DNA from: CAVALG01 sp963656085
Lineage (GTDB): Bacteria; Bacillota; Clostridia; Oscillospirales; Acutalibacteraceae
Assembly (NCBI GenBank): GCA_963656085.1
Contig: CAVKHV010000023.1
Location: forward strand, 1-23,378
Reading direction: 5' to 3'
Length of the DNA stretch: 23,378 nucleotides
This document shows positions 8,701 to 15,279 of the stretch, one piece after another; positions within the stretch are counted from its first letter, which is position 1; each line of letters opens with the position of its first letter. The position numbers and the translations under genes were made by a program. The notes below the pieces were generated by a model. That model had not been told where the DNA came from. It made no database searches and worked only from the letters and a program-made list of their open reading frames with translations.

Positions 8701-10164
8701 TTTAAAGCGGGCACCATATCAACGGTTGCCGAAAAAACCGCCTACGGATATGTTAAAAAGTATGAGGAAGAACACGGCATTACATATAATAAAGCCGAGG
8801 AAAACCGCCTTGCCGAACTGCTTTTTAAATCTTCGGTCAAGCGCACAACGGGTCAGCACCCGGGCGGAATGGTTGTCGTCCCGTCGGATCACGAAGTGTA
8901 CGATTTTTGCCCCGTTCAGCACCCTGCCGACGATGCAAACTCCGATACCGTGACCACGCATTTTGATTTCAATTCCATTCACGATACCATTCTTAAACTT
9001 GACGAACTCGGTCACGTAAACCCCACAATATGCAAATATCTCGGCGAATATACCGGTATACCCGTAACCGAGGTATCAATGAGCGACCCGAAGGTTATGA
9101 GCCTGTTTACGTCGCCCGAAGCGCTCGGCGTTACCGAAGAACGGATATTTGCAAAAACGGGTACATATTCGCTGCCCGAATTCGGTACAAAATTTGCAAT
9201 GGATATGCTTATTGACGCACAGCCCCACACTTTTGACGACCTTTTGCAGATTTCGGGTCTGTCCCACGGTACCGATGTTTGGGTAGGTAATGCTCAGGAC
9301 CTTATAAGGGACGGCACCTGTACGATTTCAAGCGTTATCGGAACGCGTGACAGTATTATGGTGTACCTTATGCGCCGCGGACTTGATTCCGGTATGGCGT
9401 TTAAAATTATGGAGATTACCCGTAAGGGTAACGCGCCTAAATTACTTACCGATGAGCATAAGGCGGCAATGCGTGAGCACGGCGTTCCCGAATGGTACAT
9501 AAATTCCTGCCTTAAAATCAAATATATGTTCCCAAAAGCCCACGCCGCAGCGTACGTTATTTCGGCTTTAAGGCTCGGTTGGTACAAGGTCTACCGCCCG
9601 ATAGAATACTACTGCGCCTATTTCACGGCGCGCCCCGAAGATGTGGATGTTGAAACCATTTTAAAGGGCAAAGAGGCGGTGCGCCACCGTTTGCTTGAAC
9701 TTCAGTCTATGGGTTTTGACCTTTCGGTTAAGGATAAAGCCGTGCTTGAAAACCTTAAAATATTTAATGAAATGATGGAAAGAGGGCTTGAGGTTCTTCC
9801 GATAGATATCCGCCATTCCCACGCAACCCATTATGTGCCCGAAAAGGGGAAGATGCGCCTGCCCTTCGGCGCGCTTGCAGGCGTCGGCGATAAGGCTGCC
9901 GTGTCGCTGTACGAGTCGGTCAAAAACGGCGGCGTTCTTTCAATCGAGGAAATTCAGAGGGAATCGGGCATATCAAAAACGGTCATAGAATCTTTAAGGA
10001 CAATCGGTGCGTTTGAAGGAGTGCCCGAAACCAATCAGCTTACTTTTATGAGCTTTTTCGGCGGAAGTGACGGTGAAAAACGCACAGAGGAACCCCAGGC
10101 TGAAAAGGCTGCAAAAAAATCAGTTAAAACAAAATCCGCTGCCGACCAGCTTGCTTTAATGTAA
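5734..10164 (+). CDS. polC: DNA polymerase III PolC-type, alpha subunit with exonuclease
   Basis: The replicative polymerase of low-GC Gram-positives. Domain order over 1476 residues: an N-terminal domain, an OB fold (about 215-310), then a PHP domain starting at IELHAHTNMSAMDG (330 on). This is split by a DEDD 3'-5' exonuclease beginning DIETTG (Asp 426, Glu 428) and ending near residue 590. The polymerase core follows. A zinc-binding loop has Cys 909, 912, 934 and 937. PDIDLNFS (Asp 963 and Asp 965) and KLDELGH (Asp 1090) are the catalytic acidic residues. SGLSHGTDVWVGNAQDLI is the conserved fingers region. The stretch after KLDELGH reads VNPT instead of the usual DDPT. ATG 5734 follows AGAGGAAT. 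It is the last gene of the operon. Confidence 0.99.
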   Translation: MSKQKLSDIFGGLIKDLGDVINSAEVLACNIDTEKRSLTVSCRYSEYVSSDKIDALRDKVKKSLGLNCASITSYYPPECFCAEAAHDLAEKLRFTDFSYNGFFKDAKYEFDGEKVTINLAHGGYDTITAAGFEKKYINAVKRRFSRNITIEFTGVLNSDSEIRFDDFIPANYSDSDAPQEFGSAPAAEFTPEEKPITECEEIPAVPDSFEVVYGKKIRGVPITMSSVSEALPSFIVWGEIFKVETAPTRKGDKQRVNIQFSDETDSLIIKFYVKNENMGELGSLKAGQCILVRGSQKYDDWEKCTVVTPQSINRFERKSKTDDYPSGRRIELHAHTNMSAMDGLTSASELVKTAYKWGHKAVAITDHGVVQSFPEVMNTYDKITDGDPDTDFKVIYGVEGYFVNDLATAVDGNGDMPLDGDFVVFDIETTGLSVATERITEIGAVRYSGGEIGESFSIFVDPEKHIPEKITELTGITDEMVKGAPKESEAVKQFLDFCGGAALVAHNAGFDISFIRAAAARAGIKFDPLYIDTVVMARSLIKDLTNAKLDTVAKALNLRNFNHHRACDDAAILAEIFHCLLERLAEKATCKTVSELNTSLTGGDPKKLKMYHIILLVKNQAGMKNLYKIISHSHLDYYRRRPRIPKTLLNKYREGLIIGSACEQGELYRAVFEERPFEDLLKIAEYYDYLEIQPDGNNEFMVRNGQVSSAEQLHEINRTIIKLADTLSKPVVATGDVHFLKKSDAVLRKILMASQGFSDADNQAPLYFKTTGEMMDDFAYLGDRAAEIVIDNPAKIANMIEKGIRPVPRGNFPPSIEGAEQILTDVVMQKAHEVYGKNLPETVEKRLDKELGSIIKHGFAIMYVTAQKLVADSVEHGYLVGSRGSVGSSFVATMAGISEVNPLPPHYVCPKCKHCEFVDSDDYKSGFDLPPKNCPECGTDMHRDGHDIPFETFLGFNGDKVPDIDLNFSNEYQSFAHKFTEKLFGPDNVFKAGTISTVAEKTAYGYVKKYEEEHGITYNKAEENRLAELLFKSSVKRTTGQHPGGMVVVPSDHEVYDFCPVQHPADDANSDTVTTHFDFNSIHDTILKLDELGHVNPTICKYLGEYTGIPVTEVSMSDPKVMSLFTSPEALGVTEERIFAKTGTYSLPEFGTKFAMDMLIDAQPHTFDDLLQISGLSHGTDVWVGNAQDLIRDGTCTISSVIGTRDSIMVYLMRRGLDSGMAFKIMEITRKGNAPKLLTDEHKAAMREHGVPEWYINSCLKIKYMFPKAHAAAYVISALRLGWYKVYRPIEYYCAYFTARPEDVDVETILKGKEAVRHRLLELQSMGFDLSVKDKAVLENLKIFNEMMERGLEVLPIDIRHSHATHYVPEKGKMRLPFGALAGVGDKAAVSLYESVKNGGVLSIEEIQRESGISKTVIESLRTIGAFEGVPETNQLTFMSFFGGSDGEKRTEEPQAEKAAKKSVKTKSAADQLALM

Positions 10165-10180
10165 ATTTAACAGGTTTTGT

Positions 10181-10224
10181 AAAAAATAGTGTGAATATCG
10201 CACAAGATTTTCACACTATTTTTG
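10181..10224 (+). terminator. Terminator of the pyrH-polC operon
   Basis: A long inverted repeat, AAAAATAGTGTGAA (10182-10195) against TTCACACTATTTTT (10210-10223), lies 17 bases after the polC stop. The 14-base loop and terminal T-run fit an intrinsic terminator. The A-run on the left arm could make it work on both strands, but no minus-strand gene lies opposite. Confidence 0.8.
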
Positions 10225-10239
10225 TGTTGTTTGCACAAT

Positions 10240-10283
10240 AAAAGTTACAAAGCAATAAAAAGTGTTGCAATTTTGTAACTTTT
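10240..10283. promoter_or_regulatory. Perfect 12-bp palindrome upstream of the M23 gene promoter
   Basis: AAAAGTTACAAA (10240-10251) is repeated inverted as TTTGTAACTTTT (10272-10283), with an inner GCAA/TTGC pair in the loop. The right arm overlaps the spacer of the M23-gene promoter. It could be a second, AT-rich terminator after polC or an operator for a dimeric regulator. The half-site TGTAAC resembles half of a WalR box, but the arrangement here is inverted, not direct. Confidence 0.5.
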
Positions 10284-10292
10284 TGATATAAT
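10265..10292 (+). promoter_or_regulatory. Promoter of the G5/M23 peptidase gene
   Basis: TTGCAA (10265-10270), a 16-base spacer and a perfect TATAAT (10287-10292) form a sigma-A type promoter. Predicted transcription starts near 10299, about 38 bases before the chosen ATG. Confidence 0.7.
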
Positions 10293-10293
10293 T

Positions 10294-10324
10294 GAATACA
10301 GTTTTTCACTTAACAACTGTATTC
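10294..10324. promoter_or_regulatory. Inverted repeat at the M23-gene transcription start, likely operator
   Basis: GAATACAGTT (10294-10303) and AACTGTATTC (10315-10324) are perfect inverted copies separated by 11 bases. The element starts 1 base after the -10 box and covers the expected transcription start. It shares ACAGTTTT and AACAACTGT, in the same order and orientation, with the element in the TetR gene promoter at 12504-12530. It is therefore a candidate TetR-family operator. As RNA it could also form a leader hairpin next to the ribosome site. Confidence 0.6.
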
Positions 10325-10336
10325 GGAGTTGGTAAA

Positions 10337-11809
10337 ATGTTTATAAAAACAGCAATGAATAGATCGGCAAGGTTAATAAAGTCGGTTTTCTCTGCTATTT
10401 TTAATAAAGTAAAATCAGCCGCATGCCGTTTCGGCAGGGCGGTTAGATACCTGTTTGCCGAACTTCCGGCAAGCGGCCTCCGCGCAACCGTAAACGCTTT
10501 TAAAGCGTCGGGTGCGGAAAACGGATTGAAAAGATGCCGCCTTTTCTTTAAACATATAGGGTTGTGCGTTTCTTCAAACCGCCGCAAATTCGTAAAACTC
10601 ACTGCGGTTGCAGCCGCCGTTGTTTTAGTTGCCGCGGTTGCCGCAACAAGCGGAATTTGGAGCCGCGTAAGGGTCGCCGTAAGGGTGAAATATAACGACG
10701 AATATATCGGCACAATTCGCTCTGCCGAGCTTTTTAACGCCACCGTTAAATCTATGCGTGACCGTATTGTGTATGACGGTTCGGACGAACTCATAACAAA
10801 AGCAACCTTTGATACCGTTTTGGTTTTTGAGGATGAAATCGAATCACCCGCCGACCTTACCGATAAGGCTTTAAACTGTACCGACGGTATAACCGAGGCG
10901 TACGGCCTTTTCGTAAACGGTGAGCTTTGCTCGGCTTCCGAGGATCAGAATGTTTACAACACCTGTATGAACAACAAACTGTCGGAAGCGCAGGCAGCCT
11001 ATGCCGGGCAAAGCAGCAGCGTAAGCTTTTGTGAGGATGTTAAGGTACAAAAAGCCTATTTCTCGGATGAAGCAATCGAAAATCAGTCCGAAATTGAAAA
11101 CGAATTTAACGATTATCCGCTTACCGTAATGGTGTCGGTTGAAGAAGTAACCGAAATCGAAGTGCCTTTTGAAACCGTTGAAAATAAGGACGATAAAAAG
11201 GTTCAGGGATACCGTAAAGTTACCTCGGCAGGTTCTAACGGTACGGCGAAAACCGTTTCAAATGTATGTTACGTAAACGGTGAGGAGGTTTCAAGAACCG
11301 TAATTTCAACCGAAAATATCGTAGAGCCGGTAGCAGAGCAGGTTACGGTGGGTACCGCAACCGCAGGCACCGTATCGGCGACGCACAGTATGTCCGCCGC
11401 AACGGAGGACTACAGCAGTTACGGCTTTACCTGGCCGGTCGCCAAAAACTCCAAGATGCGCGTCACCTGTTATTACGGGGACGGCAGAAATCATAAAGGT
11501 ATGGATATAGTTTCTCCGGCAGGTACCGCAATCTATTCGGTAGCGGACGGTGTGGTAATATCCGCGGGTTATAACGCTGCCGGTTCGGGATTCGGTAATT
11601 GCGTTTTGGTTGAACATTCAAACGGTCTGCGTACGCTTTATGCCCATTGCAGCGAGTTGTATGTTTCGGCAGGCGATGTTGTAAAACGGGGCGAGCAGAT
11701 TGCCGCCGTCGGAAATACCGGGGATTCGGACGGCAACCACCTGCATTTTGAAGTCCGTGTGGGCAACAACAGGGTCGATCCGGCGCCTTATCTCGGGATA
11801 AACCGATAA
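10337..11809 (+). CDS. Membrane-anchored G5-domain M23 peptidase
   Basis: A cell-wall hydrolase, 490 residues from ATG 10337 (CGGAG ribosome site 8 bases upstream; an upstream TTG at 10292 lies inside the -10 box and was rejected). An unusually long basic N-terminal region of about 85 residues precedes one transmembrane segment (about 86-104), which would put the rest outside the cell. A G5 domain lies around 265-340. The C-terminal M23 (LytM/lysostaphin-like) domain spans about 370-488, with zinc ligands in HKGMD (His 386, Asp 390) and HLHF (His 468, His 470). The family cleaves peptide cross-links in peptidoglycan. All metal ligands are intact, so it should be active. The substrate bond is not predictable from sequence. 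Confidence 0.92.
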   Translation: MFIKTAMNRSARLIKSVFSAIFNKVKSAACRFGRAVRYLFAELPASGLRATVNAFKASGAENGLKRCRLFFKHIGLCVSSNRRKFVKLTAVAAAVVLVAAVAATSGIWSRVRVAVRVKYNDEYIGTIRSAELFNATVKSMRDRIVYDGSDELITKATFDTVLVFEDEIESPADLTDKALNCTDGITEAYGLFVNGELCSASEDQNVYNTCMNNKLSEAQAAYAGQSSSVSFCEDVKVQKAYFSDEAIENQSEIENEFNDYPLTVMVSVEEVTEIEVPFETVENKDDKKVQGYRKVTSAGSNGTAKTVSNVCYVNGEEVSRTVISTENIVEPVAEQVTVGTATAGTVSATHSMSAATEDYSSYGFTWPVAKNSKMRVTCYYGDGRNHKGMDIVSPAGTAIYSVADGVVISAGYNAAGSGFGNCVLVEHSNGLRTLYAHCSELYVSAGDVVKRGEQIAAVGNTGDSDGNHLHFEVRVGNNRVDPAPYLGINR

Positions 11810-11850
11810 CCGCCGTTCATATCCTTTAATAAAAAGCATATAAAATAATT

Positions 11851-11880
11851 GCCGCAGGCGTTGTGCCTGCGGCTGTTCTT
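11851..11880. terminator. Bidirectional terminator between M23 and TetR genes
   Basis: GCCGCAGGC (11851-11859) and GCCTGCGGC (11865-11873) form a perfect 9-bp GC-rich stem with a 5-base loop, followed by TGTTCTT on the + strand and AATTATTTTA on the minus strand. It lies in the 100-base gap between convergent genes and can serve both. Confidence 0.8.
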
Positions 11881-11909
11881 GATTTTGGGTATTATCAGTC
11901 CCGTTCCGA

Positions 11910-12479
11910 TTACCGGCTGCTGTTAAATCTGTTTATTATTTCGTCGGACAAGCCGCGGCAAACAGCGGTAATTTTATGTATCATCTCAATTGAATCGTCC
12001 CGCATACCGGATATTATCCAGTCATATATAAGTCCGAACATTTGGCACTTAAAAAAACGGATGATAATTTCACGAACTTCGGGGGGTGTTTGGCCTTCTG
12101 GGAAAGCGGTTTTCACATAAGCGGTAATAACATATTCGCATATTCGCATAAGCGACCGCTCGTACATATCGCGGTTTACCGAGTTGAATATGTGATATAT
12201 TGCCTTTTTATTTTTAAGTGCTGTTTCAAATATTACCGAAACGCATTCATCAAGCGATTCGATTGACGGGTATTTTTTAATAACATTTTCGGCTTGCTCT
12301 TCAATTATTTCTTCAATAAGCGTCGGTATATCCTGAAAATGATAGTAAAACGTGTTGCGGTTTATTCCGCAATCCTCAACAATACTGCGTACGCTTATTT
12401 TATTAAGCGGCTGCTCGTTAAGAAGTTTTAAAAATGAGTCCTTAATTGCCATTTTGGTAAAATTGGGCACTGCATTCAC
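11910..12479 (-). CDS. TetR/AcrR family transcriptional regulator
   Basis: A 189-residue DNA-binding regulator. The N-terminal helix-turn-helix is clear: a first helix (MAIKDSFLKLLNEQPLNKIS), then VRSIVEDCGINRNTFYYHFQDIPTLIEEI at about residues 26-54, with the FYYHF motif typical of TetR recognition helices. The C-terminal ligand and dimerisation part is all-helical and shows no diagnostic motif, so the ligand is unknown. The start is supported by AAAGGACGG 4 bases before ATG. It is monocistronic, convergent with the M23 peptidase gene and divergent from rsmG. An inverted repeat overlaps its own -35 box and recurs at the M23-gene promoter, which suggests autoregulation and control of the hydrolase. 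Confidence 0.92.
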   Translation of the reverse strand: MNAVPNFTKMAIKDSFLKLLNEQPLNKISVRSIVEDCGINRNTFYYHFQDIPTLIEEIIEEQAENVIKKYPSIESLDECVSVIFETALKNKKAIYHIFNSVNRDMYERSLMRICEYVITAYVKTAFPEGQTPPEVREIIIRFFKCQMFGLIYDWIISGMRDDSIEMIHKITAVCRGLSDEIINRFNSSR

Positions 12480-12493
12480 CGTCCTTTACCCTT

Positions 12494-12522
12494 AATATAC
12501 CATAACAGTTTTACAAAAGCAA
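12494..12522 (-). promoter_or_regulatory. Promoter of the TetR-family gene
   Basis: Read on the minus strand: TTGCTT (12522-12517), 17 bases, TATATT (12499-12494). The ribosome site and ATG follow within 15 bases, so the leader is very short. Confidence 0.7.
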
Positions 12523-12530
12523 CAACTGTT
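12504..12530. promoter_or_regulatory. Inverted-repeat operator in the TetR-gene promoter
   Basis: AACAGTT (12504-12510) and AACTGTT (12524-12530) are perfect inverted 7-base arms separated by 13 bases, covering the -35 box of the minus-strand promoter. This position and size suit a TetR dimer that represses its own gene. A near copy lies at the M23-gene transcription start (10294-10324). Confidence 0.65.
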
Positions 12531-12566
12531 TGTATGCGGACGGCAAAGATTTTACAGCCGCAACAC

Positions 12567-12595
12567 TTGAAAAACGGGGGAGTCTGTTGTATCAT
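12567..12595 (+). promoter_or_regulatory. Promoter of rsmG
   Basis: TTGAAA (12567-12572), 17-base spacer, TATCAT (12590-12595). Expected transcription start near 12602, giving a leader of about 24 bases that carries the GGAGGTGG ribosome site. Confidence 0.6.
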
Positions 12596-12625
12596 AGCAA
12601 AGGTATACTGTGTGGAGGTGGAATT

Positions 12626-13336
12626 ATGACTTTCGGTATTGATACTTTGGTTTCAAAATGTGCCGATTTCGGATTGGAACTTGACAGCACCGCCTGTGAG
12701 CGTCTGCAAATATATTCCGATATGCTCATAGAATGGAACGGCAGAATGAATTTAACATCTATAACCGACCCGTCGGATATAATGTTAAAACATTTTTATG
12801 ATTCGCTGCTTTTCTTTAAATATGTAAATGTTAAAAGGGGCGCCTCCCTTATAGATGTCGGCACCGGCGCAGGATTTCCGGGACTTGTACTTAAAATTGC
12901 AAGGCCCGACATTTCGGTAACTTTGCTTGATTCGCTTAATAAAAGGCTTACGTTCCTGTCATTCGTGCTTGATGAAACGGGACTTGACGCAGACATCATC
13001 CATATGCGCGCCGAGGAAGGCTCAAAGGGTGAAATGCGTGAAAGTTTCGATATTGCCGCGGCACGCGCGGTAGCGCCCATGCCTGTTTTGAGCGAACTTT
13101 GCCTGCCCTATGTAAAGGTCGGCGGCGTGTTTGCCGCTCTTAAAGGGTCCAAAGGATTGGGCGAGGCGGCGTTGGGCGAAACCGCTGCAACCGTTCTCGG
13201 CGGTTCAAAACCCGAATGTTTAACCTATAAATTGCCGAACGGAGACGGCAGAACCGTTATAACCGTAAAAAAGATATCGCAAACTCCGACAAATTACCCA
13301 AGAAAAAATGCAGAAATAACAAGAAAACCTCTTTAA
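12626..13336 (+). CDS. rsmG: 16S rRNA (guanine-527-N7) methyltransferase
   Basis: A SAM-dependent methyltransferase that modifies G527 of 16S rRNA. From ATG 12626 (GGAGGTGG, ideal spacing) the protein has 236 residues, normal for RsmG. MLIEWNGRMNLTSI with the DSLL motif shortly after is the family's N-terminal signature. SAM-binding DVGTGAGFPG is at residues 77-86, followed by LLDSLNKRLTFL and the RAEE and AARAVAP motifs. A longer frame upstream lacks a ribosome site and overlaps the promoter. It precedes the noc-type gene, the normal Firmicute pairing near the chromosome origin, but a terminator and a new promoter separate the two. Confidence 0.97.
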   Translation: MTFGIDTLVSKCADFGLELDSTACERLQIYSDMLIEWNGRMNLTSITDPSDIMLKHFYDSLLFFKYVNVKRGASLIDVGTGAGFPGLVLKIARPDISVTLLDSLNKRLTFLSFVLDETGLDADIIHMRAEEGSKGEMRESFDIAAARAVAPMPVLSELCLPYVKVGGVFAALKGSKGLGEAALGETAATVLGGSKPECLTYKLPNGDGRTVITVKKISQTPTNYPRKNAEITRKPL

Positions 13337-13342
13337 AATGTC

Positions 13343-13370
13343 AAACCGCCTGTCTATATGGGCGGTTTTG
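13343..13370 (+). terminator. Terminator after rsmG
   Basis: AAACCGCC (13343-13350) and GGCGGTTT (13361-13368) form a perfect 8-bp stem with a 10-base loop, ending in TTTTG. It lies 6 bases after the rsmG stop. Confidence 0.8.
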
Positions 13371-13384
13371 TCGTACGATTATAC

Positions 13385-13413
13385 TTGAATTTTTTTCCAT
13401 AAGGCTGTATAAT
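13385..13413 (+). promoter_or_regulatory. Promoter of the noc/parB-type gene
   Basis: TTGAAT (13385-13390), 17-base spacer, perfect TATAAT (13408-13413). Predicted start near 13420, so the gene is transcribed independently of rsmG. Confidence 0.75.
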
Positions 13414-13457
13414 ACAATCAGCCTGAGGGACAAGCAAAGGGCATGGAGGAACAAAAT

Positions 13458-14306
13458 GTGTTTAAGATGAAAAACAACAATTCGCAAACATCGCGTTTTG
13501 TTTCGGTAGACGTTTCGCTTATCGACCCGAACCCCTTGCAGCCGCGCCGCGTTTTTGACGATTATGAGCTTATGCGCCTTGCCGCCAGTATAAGGCAAAA
13601 CGGTCTGCTGCAACCCATAACCGTCCGCTCCGCAGATAACGGCAGATATTATCTCATAGCGGGCGAGCGCCGCCTGCGCGCCGTCAAATCGCTCGGCTGG
13701 GGACATATCGACGCCATAGTTATGAAAACCGAAACCGAGACCGCCGCAATTCTTGCGCTTGTTGAAAATCTGCAGCGGCAAAATCTCGGAATATTTGAGG
13801 AAGCCGAGGGTATTTTACGGATAATAAACACCTACGGCTTAACCGCAACCGAGGCAGCCGAGCAGATAGGCATTGCCCCGTCCACCCTTTCAAATAAACT
13901 TCGGCTTTTAAAGTTATCACCCGCACAGAGGGACAGAATAACGGCGGCAGGCCTTACCGAACGCCATGCCAGAGCCTTAACAAGGCTTGAGGGAAGCGAC
14001 CGTGAACAGGCGCTTAACAAAATAATTGCCGAAGAAATGACAGTTCGCCAGACCGATGAGTTTGTTGATAAAATGCTCACCCCCGAAAAAGACGGCAAGC
14101 AGCCTGTTAAGGATTATGCCGTGAACGATATAAGGATAGTTACAAACAGCATCGGCAAGGTTGTGGACGCAATTAAACGTTCGGGCTTTAAAGCACGCGC
14201 CCTTAAAAGCGAAACGGGTACAAAAATAGAGTACCGCATAATTATAGATAAACCGAATTCTACAGGGGCGGCACCCTTTCAAATGAAAATGCCGGATTTA
14301 ATTTAG
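13458..14306 (+). CDS. noc: ParB/Noc family CTP-dependent DNA-binding protein, probably nucleoid occlusion protein
   Basis: A ParB-fold protein of 282 residues. The N-terminal nucleotide-binding domain has LIDPNPLQPRR, GERRLRA (69-75) and ENLQRQNL (103-110), the conserved CTP-binding motifs. A central helix-turn-helix reads ATEAAEQIGIAPSTLSNKLRLLKL. The S-T-x-x-N-K-L-R-L-L pattern and the place right after rsmG point to Noc, which blocks division over the nucleoid, more than to the segregation protein ParB. No parA is adjacent. GTG 13458 is chosen because GGAGGA lies 7 bases upstream; ATG 13443 is possible but contains that ribosome site. No obvious amphipathic membrane-targeting N-terminal helix is visible, which leaves Noc versus ParB open. 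Confidence 0.85.
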   Translation: MFKMKNNNSQTSRFVSVDVSLIDPNPLQPRRVFDDYELMRLAASIRQNGLLQPITVRSADNGRYYLIAGERRLRAVKSLGWGHIDAIVMKTETETAAILALVENLQRQNLGIFEEAEGILRIINTYGLTATEAAEQIGIAPSTLSNKLRLLKLSPAQRDRITAAGLTERHARALTRLEGSDREQALNKIIAEEMTVRQTDEFVDKMLTPEKDGKQPVKDYAVNDIRIVTNSIGKVVDAIKRSGFKARALKSETGTKIEYRIIIDKPNSTGAAPFQMKMPDLI

Positions 14307-14332
14307 CCCACCCATATTCATCCCCATACAAA

Positions 14333-14372
14333 GAGGAACGCTTTGCTTTATCGGCAGAGCGTTCCTCGATTT
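14333..14372 (+). terminator. Terminator after the noc/parB-type gene
   Basis: GAGGAACGCT (14333-14342) pairs with AGCGTTCCTC (14358-14367). The stem extends inward by four more pairs, one a G-U, to a 7-base loop. GATTTTGCCTATTTTTG follows. This is a strong intrinsic terminator 27 bases after the stop. Confidence 0.9.
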
Positions 14373-14414
14373 TGCCTATTTTTGCAATTTTACTGTCTAT
14401 TGTAAAAATTTTAT

Positions 14415-14442
14415 TTGATTATACGGATTTTCTTGGTATAAT
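14415..14442 (+). promoter_or_regulatory. Promoter of the thyX operon
   Basis: TTGATT (14415-14420), 16-base spacer, TGG-TATAAT (extended -10; hexamer 14437-14442). It is the only clear promoter before a six-gene run that ends at the terminator at 19623-19670. Confidence 0.7.
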
Positions 14443-14470
14443 GGTAAGTAGTAAAATCGGATTAAATATA

Positions 14471-14487
14471 TTTGCGCCAAGCGCAAA
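14471..14487. promoter_or_regulatory. Palindrome in the thyX leader
   Basis: TTTGCGC (14471-14477) and GCGCAAA (14481-14487) are a perfect 7-bp inverted repeat with only CAA between, about 20 bases after the expected transcription start. It could be an operator or a tight leader hairpin. No known box was matched with confidence. Confidence 0.45.
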
Positions 14488-14510
14488 AAGAAAGGAAGCA
14501 GTGCTTTAAA

Positions 14511-15266
14511 ATGGCAAAAGTTACGCTTATAGCCTATACACCGATGCCGGAAAAGACCATCGCCGCTGCGGCAAAACTGTGTTATTCCGCCGCCGATATA
14601 GAAACAATTGAAGAAGGACTGACCGAGGAGAAAACCGCCGCGTTTCTTGAAATGCTTGCAGGATTGGGTCACGAAAGCCCTATAGAACACGCGTCGTTTA
14701 CATTCGGAATAGAAGGCGTGTCGCGCGCTTTGCTGGCGCAGATAACGCGTCACCGTATAGCGTCATATTCGGTTCAAAGCCAAAGATACGTATGCGAAAA
14801 AGATTTTGAATATGTAACTCCGCCCGAAATAGCCGAAATTCCCGAAGCACTTGAGATATTTAAGTCGGCTATGCAGGAAGATATGCGGCATTATGACGAA
14901 CTTTCCGAAATATTAAAGGCAAAGTATGTAAAACAAAACCTTGCCGCAGGTCAGGATGAAAAGACCGCTGCAAGAAACGCGCAAAAAAAAGCTAATGAGG
15001 ACGCCCGTTTTGTTTTGCCGAATGCCTGCGCAACCAAAATGATAGTTACAATGAACGCAAGAAGTCTGTATAATTTCTTCCGTCACCGCTGCTGCAACCG
15101 CGCGCAGTGGGAAATACGCGATGTTGCTTCGCAAATGCTTATGCTTGTGCGCGGAGTTGCGCCCACGCTCTTTAAAAAAGCGGGCCCGCCATGCCTTACG
15201 AGCGGTTGCCCCGAAGGGCGTATGAGTTGCGGAAAAATGAAAGAAATGCGCGAAAAATTCAGTTGA
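14511..15266 (+). CDS. thyX: FAD-dependent thymidylate synthase
   Basis: A flavin-dependent enzyme that makes dTMP from dUMP using methylene-tetrahydrofolate and NADPH. The ThyX motif RHR-x7-S is intact at residues 80-90 (RHRIASYSVQS followed by QRY). GHESPIEHASFTF lies upstream, and NARSLYNFFRHRCCNRAQWEI is the conserved C-terminal active-site region. It has 251 residues from ATG 14511. A frame continues upstream to a TTG but overlaps the leader palindrome and has no ribosome site. AAAGGAAG lies about 12 bases before the ATG, slightly far. It is the first gene of the operon and feeds dTMP to the next gene's kinase. Confidence 0.97.
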   Translation: MAKVTLIAYTPMPEKTIAAAAKLCYSAADIETIEEGLTEEKTAAFLEMLAGLGHESPIEHASFTFGIEGVSRALLAQITRHRIASYSVQSQRYVCEKDFEYVTPPEIAEIPEALEIFKSAMQEDMRHYDELSEILKAKYVKQNLAAGQDEKTAARNAQKKANEDARFVLPNACATKMIVTMNARSLYNFFRHRCCNRAQWEIRDVASQMLMLVRGVAPTLFKKAGPPCLTSGCPEGRMSCGKMKEMREKFS

Positions 15267-15279
15267 CGGGGGAACTGCA

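Noticed and set aside
8402..8953. 183-residue + strand open frame inside polC
   Set aside because: Out-of-frame shadow of the polC zinc and catalytic region, rich in Thr/Pro/Lys with no motif.
10168..10200. WalR-type direct repeat before the M23 gene
   Set aside because: TGTAAA and TGTGAA occur, but with 6-base rather than 5-base spacing and inside the terminator arm.
13458..14306. parS or Noc-binding sites near the noc/parB gene
   Set aside because: I found no match to TGTTTCACGTGAAACA or ATTTCCCGGGAAAT. A partial ATTTCCGGG at about 12876 is inside rsmG codons.
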